NCBI RefSeq assembly: GCF_001577365.1
Contig: NZ_CP014513.1
Span: forward strand, 1,178,001 to 1,242,000
Direction of reading: 5' to 3'
DNA length: 64,000 bases
Source of the DNA: Frondihabitans sp. PAMC 28766
GTDB lineage: Bacteria; Actinomycetota; Actinomycetes; Actinomycetales; Microbacteriaceae
Shown: positions 54,602 through 64,000 of the stretch, piece by piece
How the letters are laid out: each line of letters begins with the position of its first letter
Position numbering within the stretch: the first letter of the stretch is position 1
Position numbers and translations under genes: made by a program
Notes under the pieces: model-generated
Seen by the model: only the letters and a program-made list of their open reading frames with translations
Database searches by the model: none
What the model was told of the DNA's origin: nothing

Positions 54602-55585
54602 ATGGGCTCCATGCCCCGTCTGCGACACACCGACCACACGAGACCAGGCGTGACCCGGGTGAAGGCCGGGCGCGGGTTCACGTACCGCGACGTGCACGGC
54701 ACGACCATCTCCGACCATGAGTTGCGTGCCCGCATCGAGCACCTGGCCATCCCGCCGGCCTGGACCGACGTGTGGATCGCCCCATACGACAACGGGCACA
54801 TCCAGGCCACCGGAGTCGACGCTGCCGGCCGCCGCCAATACATCTACCACCCGACGTGGCGCGAGCAGAAAGACCGCATCAAGTTCGACCGTGCCCTCGC
54901 CCTCGCCGAGTCGCTGCCCGTGGCGCGACGCTTCGTGACGCAGGATCTCCGCCGCGACGAGCCCGATCGCGAGCGAGCGCTTGCGGCCGCGTTCCGCATG
55001 CTCGACACGGGCTCGCTGCGGGTCGGCTCCGAGCGCTATGCCGAAGAGCACGGCAGTCACGGTCTCGCGACGCTGCTCTGCAGCCACGCGACCGTCTCGG
55101 GCGACACCGTCGCGCTCGACTTCCCCGGCAAGAGCGGCCAGGAGTGGGGCTCGACGATTACCGACGCCGACCTCGCCCGCGTGATCCGCTCGCTCAAGCG
55201 TCGTGGCGGTCGGGCGCGCCTGCTCGCCTACCGGCCTGAAGCCGGAGCCGCATGGCGTCCCCTCCACTCGCCCGAGATCAACGCCTACGTGAAGGAGCGT
55301 GCCGGCGACGAGTTCACGGCGAAAGACTTCCGCACCCTCCACGGCACCGTGACCGCCGCCACGAGCCTCGCGCGGACGGGCCCGCAGCCGACTCGCACCA
55401 AGCGACAGAGAGCACTCGCGCAGGCGATGCGCGACGCGTCCGAGGTGCTCGGCAATACTCCTTCGATCGCCAAGAGCAGCTACGTCGACCCGCGACTCGT
55501 CGATGCCTACCAGGCGGGCGAGACCATCGATCCTGCGCGACTCGGGTCTGCCGAGACCGAGGTGCGAGCACTCCTGTTCCGGTGA
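54602..55585 (+). CDS. DNA topoisomerase IB (poxvirus/bacterial type)
   Basis: A 327-residue protein; the start may be ATG 54602 or ATG 54611 (MPRLRHTD). N-terminal domain landmarks are FTYRDVHGTTISD, IPPAWTDVWIAPYDNGHIQA and DAAGRRQYIYHPTWREQ. The catalytic domain has FRMLDTGSLRVGSERYAE with catalytic Arg, KDFRTLHGTVTAA and the nucleophile Tyr294 in SSYVDPRLVDAY. It relaxes supercoils by cutting one strand through a 3'-phosphotyrosine bond. Bacterial versions are patchily distributed and dispensable. It stands alone here between the antitoxin-like and DarT-like genes. Confidence 0.93.
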   Translation: MGSMPRLRHTDHTRPGVTRVKAGRGFTYRDVHGTTISDHELRARIEHLAIPPAWTDVWIAPYDNGHIQATGVDAAGRRQYIYHPTWREQKDRIKFDRALALAESLPVARRFVTQDLRRDEPDRERALAAAFRMLDTGSLRVGSERYAEEHGSHGLATLLCSHATVSGDTVALDFPGKSGQEWGSTITDADLARVIRSLKRRGGRARLLAYRPEAGAAWRPLHSPEINAYVKERAGDEFTAKDFRTLHGTVTAATSLARTGPQPTRTKRQRALAQAMRDASEVLGNTPSIAKSSYVDPRLVDAYQAGETIDPARLGSAETEVRALLFR

Positions 55586-55669
55586 TCGGGCCGGGTCACG
55601 TAACCTAGAACCTTGTGTCCGACTTACGGGCGCACGAGAGGACCCGCCCAGAGTGAATAAAGGCCCAGA

Positions 55670-56464
55670 GTGATCGAGTGCATCCACGGCCTGGACATCG
55701 AGCTGTGCGACATCTGCTCGCCGCGCCAGACCCCCGAGTCGCAGGAGCCGACATCGTCGTCGACCTCGACGCCCACGGTCCGCAAGGCTCCCGCAACGCG
55801 CCGCACGCCCCCTCGTGTCGCGGGCGTGAAACGCCCCCCAGCCGCTGACGCCCTGCCGAACGTCGACCTGTCGACCATGCGGGCCCACCACTGGACCCAC
55901 ATCGACAACCTCGAGGGCATCCTGTCCGGTGGCCTCCTGCGCGCCGCGGCGACGCCGGAGATCGACGTGAGCTCGGCCGCGCACCGCGAGAAGCGTGCGG
56001 CGGCCGTGGTGCCCTCGGGCGCCTCCGTCGCCTCGCACGTACCGTTCGCGCTGTCGCCCGACGCCACGACCTGGAACCAGGTGCGCACAGGTGCCGCCGG
56101 TGACCGCTGGTCGGCCGCCGCCCGTGAGACGCGGGCCACCGACTACGTCGTGCTCGTCGCCCCGATCAAGCTGCTCGGCAGCGATTTCGTGGTGGCCGAC
56201 GGTGATGCCGCCGACGCGCTCACGCGCTTCGCGCAGGGCCCCGCCGAGGGGGCCGCGCTGGTACGTCGGGCGTCGATCGCCGATCCGACCCTTCTCAACG
56301 CCGAGATCCTGGTGCCCGACTCGGTGGACCTCATGTCGGTGACCCTGATCGGCGTGCCCAACGACCGCATGCGCGACCGCGTGAAGGCGCTGGTCACCGA
56401 GGCCGGCGGGTCGACGCCGCGCGTCGCGATCTACCCGCCGTGGTTCCGCCCGGCCGAAGACTGA
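55670..56464 (+). CDS. Solo DarT-like ADP-ribosyltransferase domain protein with N-terminal zinc knuckle
   Basis: A 264-residue protein from GTG 55670. Residues 4-16 hold C-x-H...C-x-x-C (ECIHGLDIELCDIC), a likely zinc knuckle. A disordered Pro/Thr/Ser linker reaches residue 65. From about 72 the sequence resembles DarT/DUF4433: HHWTHIDNLEGILSGGLL matches the T-H-I-D-N-L NAD-binding start, HVPFALSPD the V-P-F strand, and NAEILVPDSVDL (210-221) supplies Glu212 at the place of the catalytic Glu. DarT enzymes attach ADP-ribose to thymidine in single-stranded DNA and need the DarG antitoxin; no macrodomain gene lies nearby. It may be an inactive or retasked relative. Confidence 0.65.
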   Translation: MIECIHGLDIELCDICSPRQTPESQEPTSSSTSTPTVRKAPATRRTPPRVAGVKRPPAADALPNVDLSTMRAHHWTHIDNLEGILSGGLLRAAATPEIDVSSAAHREKRAAAVVPSGASVASHVPFALSPDATTWNQVRTGAAGDRWSAAARETRATDYVVLVAPIKLLGSDFVVADGDAADALTRFAQGPAEGAALVRRASIADPTLLNAEILVPDSVDLMSVTLIGVPNDRMRDRVKALVTEAGGSTPRVAIYPPWFRPAED

Positions 56465-57029
56465 TCCGGCCCGGAAATTCGGGCCTCCGGGTCGCGACAC
56501 GCCCGGGTTGCAGCAAATGCCGCCCTATGGCAGACTTATCTGGTTCAACATTCCGCCCTTACGGGTGAGATCACTGCCAGGCAGTGCACAGTGCTTGTGA
56601 CACGACGCTCAAGAGAAACTCGCTCAGCGAGGCTCTCGAGTCGAAGCAAGAGCTGGGCCGCGGGTAGCAGGATACCTCTTCCAATCGAATCCGAAGGCGC
56701 GCAGCTCTCTGTAGTTTTCTGCAGTCTGTGCGCCGGATCCAGGAGCGACCTCCACGCGGGGTCGGTCTCGGGCCGAGAGATGGACCTCCTCGCAGGTGCA
56801 TTGTGCTTGTCACAAATCTCTCCGCGGGTTCGATCACGCCGGTGAGGCAAGTGCAGCGTGCTGCATCCTCGATCGGCATTGACAGAAAAACAGTGGTGCG
56901 GCAGACGAGGCCGCTCTCGAAAGAGAGCGACTCCTGCCTACCGACACAGCAGCCCGGGCCTCGGTTCCGGAATGCGCGTCAGGCGGCCCCGTGAAGGTGC
57001 GCGACGTATACATCGAGAGAGAGTCACAC
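56465..57029 (+). other. Long non-coding leader of the S10 operon
   Basis: 565 bases without a supported gene. It holds a perfect inverted repeat CACTGCC-A-GGCAGTG (56572-56586) and three copies of GTGCA-NN-GTGCT (56584-56597, 56796-56809, 56851-56864); the first two also share the next bases TGT-ACA. A perfect TTGACA lies at 56879-56884 but without a good -10. A 21-codon frame with purine-rich upstream bases (56780-56845, MDLLAGALCLSQ...) overlaps the second copy and could be a leader peptide. The operon promoter was not fixed. Confidence 0.45.
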
Positions 57030-57338
57030 ATGGCGGGACAAAAGATCCGCATCCGACTGAAGTCGTACGACCACGAGGTCATCGACACGTCAGCTCGCAA
57101 GATCGTCGACACGGTGACCCGTGCCGGTGCGACCGTGGTCGGCCCCGTGCCGCTCCCCACCGAGAAGAACGTGATCGCCGTCATCCGTTCGCCCCACAAG
57201 TACAAGGACTCGCGCGAGCACTTCGAGAAGCGCACGCACAAGCGCCTCATCGACATCATCGACCCGACGCCGAAGGCCGTCGACTCGCTCATGCGTCTCG
57301 ACCTCCCCGCCGACGTCAACATCGAGATCAAGCTCTAG
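57030..57338 (+). CDS. rpsJ: 30S ribosomal protein S10
   Basis: A 102-residue S10 starting [20 protein letters not shown]; the ATG at 57030 gives the family length and N-terminus (upstream in-frame residues do not belong). It contains [20 protein letters not shown] and ends NIEIKL. It binds in the 30S head and also serves in transcription antitermination as NusE. First gene of the S10 operon, 14 bases before rplC. Confidence 0.98.
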   Translation: MAGQKIRIRLKSYDHEVIDTSARKIVDTVTRAGATVVGPVPLPTEKNVIAVIRSPHKYKDSREHFEKRTHKRLIDIIDPTPKAVDSLMRLDLPADVNIEIKL

Positions 57339-57352
57339 GGGGCGACTGACAG

Positions 57353-58005
57353 ATGGCTACCACCACCAAGAACGTCAAGGGCCTGCTCGGCAAGAAGCTC
57401 GGCATGACCCAGGTCTGGGATGCAGACAACAAGCTCATCCCGTCACCGTCGTCGAGATCTCGCCGAACGTCGTGACCCAGATCCGCACCGAAGAGAACGA
57501 CGGCTACGTCGCCGTCCAGATCGCCGCCGGCCCGATCGACCCGCGGAAGGTCAACCAGCCGCGTGCCGGTCACTTCGACAAGGCCGGCGTCACGCCGCGC
57601 CGTCACCTCACCGAGGTCCGCACCGCCGACGCCGCCGAGTACGCACTCGGCCAAGAGCTCACGGTCGACACCTTCGAAGCCGGCCAGAAGGTCGACGTCG
57701 TCGGCACTTCCAAGGGCAAGGGCTTCGCCGGTGTCATGAAGCGCCACAACTTCGCCGGTGTCTCGTCCTCGCACGGTTCGCACCGCAACCACCGCAAGCC
57801 CGGCTCGATCGGTGCTTCGTCGACCCCCAGCCGTGTCTTCAAGGGCATGCGCATGGCCGGCCGCATGGGTGGCGAGCGCGTCACCGTCCTCAACCTGACC
57901 GTGCACGCCATCGACGCCGAGAAGGGTCTGCTGCTCGTCAAGGGCGCCGTCCCCGGTGCCCGTGGCCGCATCGTCTTCGTCCGCACCGCCGTTAAGGGGG
58001 CCTAA
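57353..58005 (+). CDS. rplC: 50S ribosomal protein L3, frame broken by a one-base loss
   Basis: Starts at ATG 57353 ([30 protein letters not shown]). After the proline the frame fails; another frame then reads [20 protein letters not shown] through [20 protein letters not shown] to [10 protein letters not shown] at 58005. A single missing C in the run at 57439-57441 (CCC for CCCC) accounts for it; the restored protein is 217 residues, the normal actinobacterial length. L3 is essential and helps form the peptidyl transferase centre. A sequence error is the likeliest explanation. Confidence 0.96.
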
Positions 58006-58008
58006 CGC

Positions 58009-58671
58009 ATGGCTACCACCACTGCAACCGCAACCACCGTCGACGTCCTCGACGCCAAGGGCGCGAAGACCGGCACTGTCGAGCTCCCCGCCGAGCTCTT
58101 CGACGTCACCGCCAACATCCCGCTGATCCACCAGGTCGTCGTCGCTCAGCTCGCCGCCGCCCGCCAGGGCACGCACAAGGTCAAGAGCCGCGGCGAGGTC
58201 TCCGGTGCCGGTCGCAAGCCGTTCAAGCAGAAAGGAACCGGTCGCGCTCGTCAGGGCTCGATCCGCGCTCCTCAGATGACCGGCGGTGGCATCGTCCACG
58301 GCCCGACGCCCCGCAACTACGCGCAGCGCACCCCCAAGAAGATGATCGCGGCCGCTCTGCTCGGTTCGCTCTCCGACCGCGCTCGTGGTGCTCGCATCCA
58401 CGTCGTCGAGTCGTTCGTCGCCGACGAGATCTCGACCAAGACCGCCATCGCCCTGCTCGCCGGCATCTCGTCGAGCAGGCACGTGCTGATCGTCACCGAC
58501 CGCGAAGACACGCTGACGCTCAAGAGCGTCCGCAACGTCGAAGAGGTCCACGTCATCACCTACGACCAGCTCAACGCGTACGACGTCCTCGTCTCCGACG
58601 ACATCGTCTTCACCAAGAGCGCTTTCGACGGCTTCGTGGCCTCGAAGACCAAGAAGGAGGCCACCGCATGA
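58009..58671 (+). CDS. rplD: 50S ribosomal protein L4
   Basis: A 220-residue L4. The N-terminus [20 protein letters not shown] is typical of actinobacteria; the extended loop [20 protein letters not shown] lines the peptide exit tunnel. In other bacteria L4 represses its own operon. It follows rplC by 3 bases and overlaps rplW by 4 bases. Confidence 0.98.
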   Translation: MATTTATATTVDVLDAKGAKTGTVELPAELFDVTANIPLIHQVVVAQLAAARQGTHKVKSRGEVSGAGRKPFKQKGTGRARQGSIRAPQMTGGGIVHGPTPRNYAQRTPKKMIAAALLGSLSDRARGARIHVVESFVADEISTKTAIALLAGISSSRHVLIVTDREDTLTLKSVRNVEEVHVITYDQLNAYDVLVSDDIVFTKSAFDGFVASKTKKEATA

Positions 58672-58967
58672 GCGGCATCCACAAAGATCCCCGCGACATC
58701 GTCATCTCGCCGGTCGTCTCCGAGAAGAGCTACACCCTGATCGACCAGGGCAAGTACACCTTCCTGGTCGACCCCCGCTCGAACAAGACCGAGATCAAGC
58801 TCGCCATCGAGAAGATCTTCGACGTCAAGGTCGACAGCATCAACACGCTGAACCGCCCGGGCAAGACCCGTCGCACCAAGTTCGGTCTCGGCAAGCGCAA
58901 GAGCACCAAGCGCGCCATCGTGACACTCAAGTCGGGCACCATCGACATCTTCACGGCTGTCGGCTAG
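58668..58967 (+). CDS. rplW: 50S ribosomal protein L23
   Basis: A 99-residue L23 ([20 protein letters not shown] ... [20 protein letters not shown]), coupled to rplD by an ATGA overlap. It sits at the tunnel exit, where trigger factor and the signal recognition particle dock. Confidence 0.98.
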   Translation: MSGIHKDPRDIVISPVVSEKSYTLIDQGKYTFLVDPRSNKTEIKLAIEKIFDVKVDSINTLNRPGKTRRTKFGLGKRKSTKRAIVTLKSGTIDIFTAVG

Positions 58968-58986
58968 GGCTCGGAGGGATATAAGA

Positions 58987-59826
<840 letters not shown>

Positions 59827-59838
59827 GAGTTGTAGAAG

Positions 59839-60120
59839 ATGCCACGCAGTCTGAAGAAGGGCCCCTTCGTCGACGACCACCTGCTTCGCAAGGTGATCGG
59901 CCAGAACGAGGCCAACACGAAGAACGTGATCCGTACCTGGTCGCGTCGCTCGATGATCATCCCGAACATGCTCGGCCACACCATCGCCGTGCATGACGGG
60001 CGCAAGCACATCCCCGTGTTCGTGACCGAATCCATGATCGGCCACAAGCTCGGCGAGTTCGCGCCCACCCGCACCTTCCGCGGCCACGTGAAGGACGACA
60101 AGAAGGGTCGCCGCCGCTAG
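59839..60120 (+). CDS. rpsS: 30S ribosomal protein S19
   Basis: A 93-residue S19 ([20 protein letters not shown] ... [17 protein letters not shown]). It is part of the 30S head near the A and P sites. Ribosome site AGGAG lies at 59826-59830, overlapping the end of rplB. Confidence 0.99.
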   Translation: MPRSLKKGPFVDDHLLRKVIGQNEANTKNVIRTWSRRSMIIPNMLGHTIAVHDGRKHIPVFVTESMIGHKLGEFAPTRTFRGHVKDDKKGRRR

Positions 60121-60146
60121 CGCGGTGGCGAAGAAGGAGGAGAGAA

Positions 60147-60539
60147 ATGGTGGAGTCGATCGCACGCGTGCGTCACATCCGCGTCACCCCCATGAAGGCC
60201 CGTCGCGTCGTCAACCTGATCCGCGGCAAGCAGGCCCTCGAGGCCCTGGCCATCCTGAAGTTCGCGCCCCAGGGTGCGTCCGAGCCCGTCTACAAGCTCG
60301 TCGCGTCGGCCATCGCCAACGCCCGGGTCAAGGCGGACGCGACCAACAGCTACCTCAACGACGAAGACCTCTACATCTCGAGCGCCTACGTCGACGAGGG
60401 TGCCACCCTCAAGCGGTTCCAGCCGCGTGCCCAGGGCCGTGCGTTCCAGATCCTGAAGCGCACCAGCCACATCACGGTCGTCCTCGCGACGCCGGAAGAG
60501 GCCGAAGCGGCCACGACGTCGAAGAAGGCGAGCAAGTAA
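60147..60539 (+). CDS. rplV: 50S ribosomal protein L22
   Basis: A 130-residue L22 ([20 protein letters not shown]) with the tunnel loop ending in [20 protein letters not shown]. The loop has no obvious macrolide-resistance insertion. Ribosome site AAGGAGGAGAG precedes it. The stop overlaps the rpsC start by one base. Confidence 0.99.
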   Translation: MVESIARVRHIRVTPMKARRVVNLIRGKQALEALAILKFAPQGASEPVYKLVASAIANARVKADATNSYLNDEDLYISSAYVDEGATLKRFQPRAQGRAFQILKRTSHITVVLATPEEAEAATTSKKASK

Positions 60540-61330
60540 TGGGCCAGAAAGTAAACCCGTACGGCTTCCGTCTAGGAATCACCACCGACCACGTGTCGCG
60601 CTGGTTCTCGGACAGCACGAAGTCGGGTCAGAAGTACAGCGACTACGTCGCCGAAGACATCAAGATCCGCAACCTGCTCAAGACCTCGCTCGACCGCGCC
60701 GGCGTGGCCAAGATCGAGATCGAGCGCACCCGCGACCGCGTCCGCGTCGACATCCACACCGCCCGCCCGGGCATCGTGATCGGTCGTCGTGGCGCCGAGG
60801 CCGAGCGCATCCGTGCCGACCTCGAGAAGCTCACGAGCAAGCAGATCCAGCTCAACATCCTCGAGGTGAAGAACCCCGAGGCCGAGGCGCAGCTGGTCGC
60901 CCAGGGCATCGCCGAGCAGCTCTCCGCCCGCGTGGCCTTCCGACGCGCGATGCGCAAGGGTCTGCAGGGTGCTCAGCGCGCCGGCGCCAAGGGTGTCCGC
61001 ATCCAGGTCTCGGGTCGCCTCGGCGGCGCCGAGATGAGCCGCTCCGAGTTCTACCGCGAGGGCCGCGTGCCCCTGCACACGCTGCGCGCCAACATCGACT
61101 ACGGCTTCTACGAGGCCAAGACGACGTTCGGCCGCATCGGCGTGAAGGTCTGGATCTACAAGGGCGACATCACCAACAAAGAGCTCGCGCGCGAGCAGGC
61201 GAACCAGAAGTCGTCGCGCCCCGAGCGTCGTAACGACCGTGGCGGCGACCGCGACCGTGGGCCGCGTGGTGGCAACACCCGTGCCCCGCAGACGCAGGAC
61301 GCACCGGTCACCGCAGGAGCTGAGGCCTAA
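60539..61330 (+). CDS. rpsC: 30S ribosomal protein S3
   Basis: A 263-residue S3 ([20 protein letters not shown]) with the KH domain loop [14 protein letters not shown] and the mRNA-entry helicase surface. After about residue 215 it has an Arg/Gly/Asp-rich tail ([16 protein letters not shown]), common in actinobacterial S3. Coupled to rplV by TAATG. Confidence 0.99.
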   Translation: MGQKVNPYGFRLGITTDHVSRWFSDSTKSGQKYSDYVAEDIKIRNLLKTSLDRAGVAKIEIERTRDRVRVDIHTARPGIVIGRRGAEAERIRADLEKLTSKQIQLNILEVKNPEAEAQLVAQGIAEQLSARVAFRRAMRKGLQGAQRAGAKGVRIQVSGRLGGAEMSRSEFYREGRVPLHTLRANIDYGFYEAKTTFGRIGVKVWIYKGDITNKELAREQANQKSSRPERRNDRGGDRDRGPRGGNTRAPQTQDAPVTAGAEA

Positions 61331-61332
61331 CA

Positions 61333-61752
61333 ATGCTTATCCCCCGTCGAGTCAAGCACCGCAAGCAGCACCACCCCGGCCGTACCGGCCAGGCGACCGG
61401 TGGCACGCGAGTGAGCTTCGGTGAGTACGGCATCCAGGCCCTCACGCCTGCCTACGTCACCAACCGTCAGATCGAGTCCGCTCGTATCGCCATGACGCGC
61501 CACATCAAGCGCGGCGGGAAGGTGTGGATCAACATCTACCCCGACCGCCCGCTGACCAAGAAGCCCGCCGAGACCCGCATGGGTTCCGGTAAGGGTTCGC
61601 CCGAGTGGTGGGTCGCCAACGTCAAGCCGGGTCGCGTGCTCTTCGAGCTCAGCGGCGTCAGCGAGGAGATCGCCAAAGAGGCGCTCACTCGTGCAATCCA
61701 CAAGCTGCCCCTGAAGGCACGCATCATCAAGCGCGAGGAGGGCGACGCATAA
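61333..61752 (+). CDS. rplP: 50S ribosomal protein L16
   Basis: A 139-residue L16 ([20 protein letters not shown]) with [20 protein letters not shown] near the A-site tRNA. Standard length. It starts 2 bases after rpsC and its TAA overlaps the rpmC start by one base. Confidence 0.99.
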   Translation: MLIPRRVKHRKQHHPGRTGQATGGTRVSFGEYGIQALTPAYVTNRQIESARIAMTRHIKRGGKVWINIYPDRPLTKKPAETRMGSGKGSPEWWVANVKPGRVLFELSGVSEEIAKEALTRAIHKLPLKARIIKREEGDA

Positions 61753-62111
61753 TGGCGATCGGATCCAAGGAGCTCGCTTCCCCCGAGCTCGACACCTTTG
61801 AAGACGAGCGTCTCGTCGACGAGCTCAAGAAGTCGAAAGAAGAGCTGTTCAACCTGCGCTTCCAGTCGGCCACCGGCCAGCTCGAGAACCACGGCCGCGT
61901 GCGCGCCGTGAAGCGTGACATCGCTCGCATCTACACGGTCCTGCGCGAGCGCGAGCTCGGCATCCGTGCCACCCCCGCCCCGGTCGTGGCCGCCCCCAAG
62001 GCAGCCGCCAAGAAGTCGACCAAGAAGGCCGCTGCTCCCAAGGCAGAGGCTGACGAGGTTCCTGCCGCCGAGGCTGCGGACATCGCCGACACCGCCGAGG
62101 AGACCAAGTAA
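61752..62111 (+). CDS. rpmC: 50S ribosomal protein L29 with a C-terminal extension
   Basis: The first 72 residues are a normal L29 ([40 protein letters not shown]). About 45 further residues are Ala/Lys/Pro then Glu/Ala-rich ([20 protein letters not shown]), giving 119 residues where 60-80 is usual. The tail has a basic half followed by an acidic half and is probably unstructured at the tunnel exit. The start codon overlaps the rplP stop. Confidence 0.95.
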   Translation: MAIGSKELASPELDTFEDERLVDELKKSKEELFNLRFQSATGQLENHGRVRAVKRDIARIYTVLRERELGIRATPAPVVAAPKAAAKKSTKKAAAPKAEADEVPAAEAADIADTAEETK

Positions 62112-62407
62112 TGGCTACCGAGAAGACGACCGCGGCTGCCGAGACTCCTGTTCTCGTCCGCGGTTACCGCAAGACCCGTCGCGGCTACGTGACCAGCGAC
62201 AAGATGGAGAAGACCATCGTCGTCGAGGTCGAGGACCGCGTGAAGCACCCCCTGTACGGCAAGGTCATCCGCCGCACCTCCAAGGTCAAGGTCCACGACG
62301 AGGCCAACACGGCCGGTGTCGGGGACCTGGTCGTCATCAGCGAGACCCGTCCGCTCAGCGCCTCCAAGCGCTGGCGCCTGGTCGAGATCCTCGAGAAGGC
62401 GAAGTAG
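62111..62407 (+). CDS. rpsQ: 30S ribosomal protein S17
   Basis: A 98-residue S17 ([40 protein letters not shown]) with a short Ala/Thr-rich N-terminal extension usual in actinobacteria. Coupled to rpmC by TAATG. A small hairpin (TAGGCC-TC-GGCCTA, 62406-62419) follows the stop. Confidence 0.98.
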   Translation: MATEKTTAAAETPVLVRGYRKTRRGYVTSDKMEKTIVVEVEDRVKHPLYGKVIRRTSKVKVHDEANTAGVGDLVVISETRPLSASKRWRLVEILEKAK

Positions 62408-62436
62408 GCCTCGGCCTACTCCAGAAGGAGACAGAA

Positions 62437-62805
62437 GTGATTCAGCAGGAATCCCGCCTCAAGGTCGCCGACAACACCGGTGCCAAAGAGATCCTCACCA
62501 TCCGCGTTCTCGGTGGCTCCGGCCGTCGTTACGCGGGGCTCGGCGACGTCATCGTCGCCACGGTGAAGGACGCCATCCCCGGTGGCAACGTGAAGAAGGG
62601 TGACGTCGTCAAGGCGGTCATCGTTCGCACCAAGAAGGAGGTCCGTCGTGGAGACGGCTCCTACATCAAGTTCGACGAGAACGCCGCAGTGATCCTGAAG
62701 GCCGATGGAGACCCCCGCGGTACGCGCATCTTCGGGCCGGTCGGTCGCGAGCTTCGCGACAAGAAGTTCATGAAGATCATCTCGCTGGCGCCGGAGGTTA
62801 TCTAA
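62437..62805 (+). CDS. rplN: 50S ribosomal protein L14
   Basis: A 122-residue L14 starting at GTG ([20 protein letters not shown]) after ribosome site AGAAGGAGA. It contains [23 protein letters not shown] residues and ends [11 protein letters not shown]. It is the first gene of the spc part of the cluster in many bacteria. Confidence 0.99.
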   Translation: MIQQESRLKVADNTGAKEILTIRVLGGSGRRYAGLGDVIVATVKDAIPGGNVKKGDVVKAVIVRTKKEVRRGDGSYIKFDENAAVILKADGDPRGTRIFGPVGRELRDKKFMKIISLAPEVI

Positions 62806-62808
62806 GTT

Positions 62809-63168
62809 ATGGCAAACATCAAGAAGGGTGACCTCGTTCAGGTCATCTCCGGGCCCTCGCAGGCTCGCGGCGGAGACCGCGGCAAGCAGGGCAAGGTCAT
62901 CGAGGTGCTCAGGGCCGAAGACCGCGTGGTCGTGGAGGGTGTCAACTTCGTCACCAAGCACGTCCGTGTCGGCCAGACGCAGCGTGGCACCAAGACCGGC
63001 GGCATCGAGACGCACGAGGCTCCCATCCACGTGTCGAACGTGCAGCTGATCGATCCCAAGTCCAAGAAGCCGACCCGCGTCGGATTCCGCGAAGAGCAGG
63101 TCACGAAGGACGGCGTCACCAAGACCGTCCGCGTGCGCTATGCCAAGAAGTCGGGGGAGGACCTCTGA
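62809..63168 (+). CDS. rplX: 50S ribosomal protein L24
   Basis: A 119-residue L24 ([20 protein letters not shown]) with the KOW motif [13 protein letters not shown]; a few residues longer than E. coli L24 but normal for the group. It starts 3 bases after rplN and its stop overlaps the rplE start by one base. Confidence 0.98.
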   Translation: MANIKKGDLVQVISGPSQARGGDRGKQGKVIEVLRAEDRVVVEGVNFVTKHVRVGQTQRGTKTGGIETHEAPIHVSNVQLIDPKSKKPTRVGFREEQVTKDGVTKTVRVRYAKKSGEDL

Positions 63169-63761
63169 TGAGCGACACCGCTACCCAGGCGCCCGAGGCT
63201 CGCGTTCAGCCGCGCCTCAAGGCCAAGTACCAGTCCGAGATCCAGTCGCAGCTCAAGAGCGACTTCGGCTTCACGAACGTGCACCAGGTGCCCGGTCTCG
63301 TGAAGATCGTCGTCAACACGGGCGTCGGCGAGGCAGCTCGCGACTCCAAGGTGATGGACGGCGCGGTCAAAGACCTCACCGCCATCACCGGCCAGAAGCC
63401 GCAGGTCACCAAGGCCCGCAAGTCCATCGCGCAGTTCAAGCTGCGCGAGGGTCAGCCCATCGGCGCTCACGTCACGCTCCGTGGCGACCGCGCCTGGGAG
63501 TTCCTGGACCGCCTGCTGTCGCTGGCTCTGCCCCGCATCCGCGACTTCCGCGGTCTGAGCGACCGCCAGTTCGACGGCAACGGCAACTACACCTTCGGTC
63601 TCAACGAGCAGAGCATGTTCCACGAGATCGATCAGGACCGCATCGACCGTGTTCGCGGCTTCGACATCACAGTCGTTACCACCGCGAAGAACGACGACGA
63701 GGGTCGGGCTCTGCTCAAGGCTCTCGGCTTCCCGTTCCGCACGGCCGAACAGGCCAACTAA
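63168..63761 (+). CDS. rplE: 50S ribosomal protein L5
   Basis: A 197-residue L5 with [40 protein letters not shown] and [20 protein letters not shown]. An N-terminal extension of about 15 residues ([15 protein letters not shown]) is usual in this group. It binds 5S rRNA. It overlaps rplX (TGATG). Confidence 0.98.
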   Translation: MSDTATQAPEARVQPRLKAKYQSEIQSQLKSDFGFTNVHQVPGLVKIVVNTGVGEAARDSKVMDGAVKDLTAITGQKPQVTKARKSIAQFKLREGQPIGAHVTLRGDRAWEFLDRLLSLALPRIRDFRGLSDRQFDGNGNYTFGLNEQSMFHEIDQDRIDRVRGFDITVVTTAKNDDEGRALLKALGFPFRTAEQAN

Positions 63762-63903
63762 GATCGTCCGGTCGGGTACTCCGGTTTTCGGAGTGCCCGG
63801 CCGACACCCATGTTCGGAGGCACTCCTCCGAGCAACCCCGATCGGGTAGGTCGGCTCCCGGTGGACCGGAAGTCGAAACCGCACGAGAAAGAAGACAACC
63901 GCA
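63762..63903 (+). other. Structured spacer between rplE and rpsH
   Basis: This 142-base gap has no rpsN gene, which often lies here. It contains the strong hairpin GGGTACTCCG/CGGAGTGCCC (63774-63783 with 63789-63798; one T-G wobble, loop GTTTT) and a second one, TCGGAG/CTCCGA, near 63824-63841. It may be an attenuator or the target of S8 control, as S8 regulates the spc operon in other bacteria. Confidence 0.5.
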
Positions 63904-64000
63904 TGACGATGACAGATCCGGTCGCAGACCTGCTGACCCGACTGCGCAACGCGAACTCGGCGTACCACGACACCGTGTCGCTGCCGAGCTCCAAGCTCAA
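63904..64000 (+). CDS. rpsH: 30S ribosomal protein S8, cut by the window edge
   Basis: The first 32 codons of S8 are present: [20 protein letters not shown] then [13 protein letters not shown]. The D-P-I/V-A-D-x-L-T-R-x-R-N-A family start is unmistakable. Ribosome site GAGAAAGAAG precedes the ATG. The rest lies beyond the right edge. Confidence 0.97.

Noticed and set aside
56877..56907. TTGACA at 56879 as the S10 operon promoter
   Set aside because: The -35 is perfect, but 16-19 bases downstream there is no A/T-rich hexamer, so the promoter is left unassigned.

Overview
This 64-kb window is high-GC actinobacterial DNA, most likely from a member of the Microbacteriaceae (Micrococcales). The placement is an inference. 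It rests on the rpoB-rpoC, rpsL-rpsG-fusA-tuf and S10/spc ribosomal operons with actinobacterial-type proteins, on frequent GTG and TTG starts, and on many 4-base stop/start overlaps. A 16S or rpoB comparison would be needed to name a genus.

Layout. (1) About 1-8.5 kb is an accessory-looking stretch of small, mostly unrelated genes: four GNAT acetyltransferases or fragments, a frameshifted small membrane protein, a DUF4279-like protein, an ECF sigma/anti-sigma pair, a YtrA-type GntR regulator coupled to a membrane protein, a P-loop kinase and a TPR protein. A 53-bp repeat occurs twice here, each time between converging genes. (2) 8.7-18.6 kb is a catabolic locus: a Tat-exported family 8 polysaccharide lyase, a LacI regulator, an FAD oxidoreductase, a hydantoinase/oxoprolinase-like ATPase, an HExxH protein and a multi-pass transporter, faced by a converging XRE-cupin regulator. 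(3) 18.6-24.7 kb carries a methyltransferase remnant, an orphan DesK-type histidine kinase, a MerR regulator divergent from two SDR genes with a textbook 19-bp-spacer MerR promoter, and a divergent lysG/lysE pair. (4) 24.9-32.4 kb is rpoB-rpoC. (5) 32.5-34.9 kb encodes two related secreted proteins. (6) 35.1-48.7 kb is a compact monoderm type IV pilus cluster: pilB, pilT, pilC, pilin, three minor prepilin-like genes, prepilin peptidase, pilM, pilN-like and pilO-like. It lies between rpoC and rpsL. (7) 49.7-54.1 kb is the str operon. (8) 54.3-56.5 kb holds an MT0933-like antitoxin homologue, a type IB topoisomerase and a solo DarT-like protein. (9) 57.0-64.0 kb is the S10/spc ribosomal operon, running off the right edge inside rpsH.

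The strongest anomalies are two single-base losses in C runs that break rpoC (about 29,577) and rplC (about 57,440). Both genes are essential and both read perfectly on either side, so a sequence error is the likeliest cause. The most biologically interesting parts are the lyase/FAD oxidoreductase/HyuA-like/HExxH/transporter operon, the pilus cluster with its extended PilT and PilN proteins and structured pilin leader, the solo zinc-knuckle DarT-like protein, and the structured leaders of the ribosomal and polymerase operons. No tRNA, rRNA, CRISPR array, insertion sequence or replication origin was recognised.
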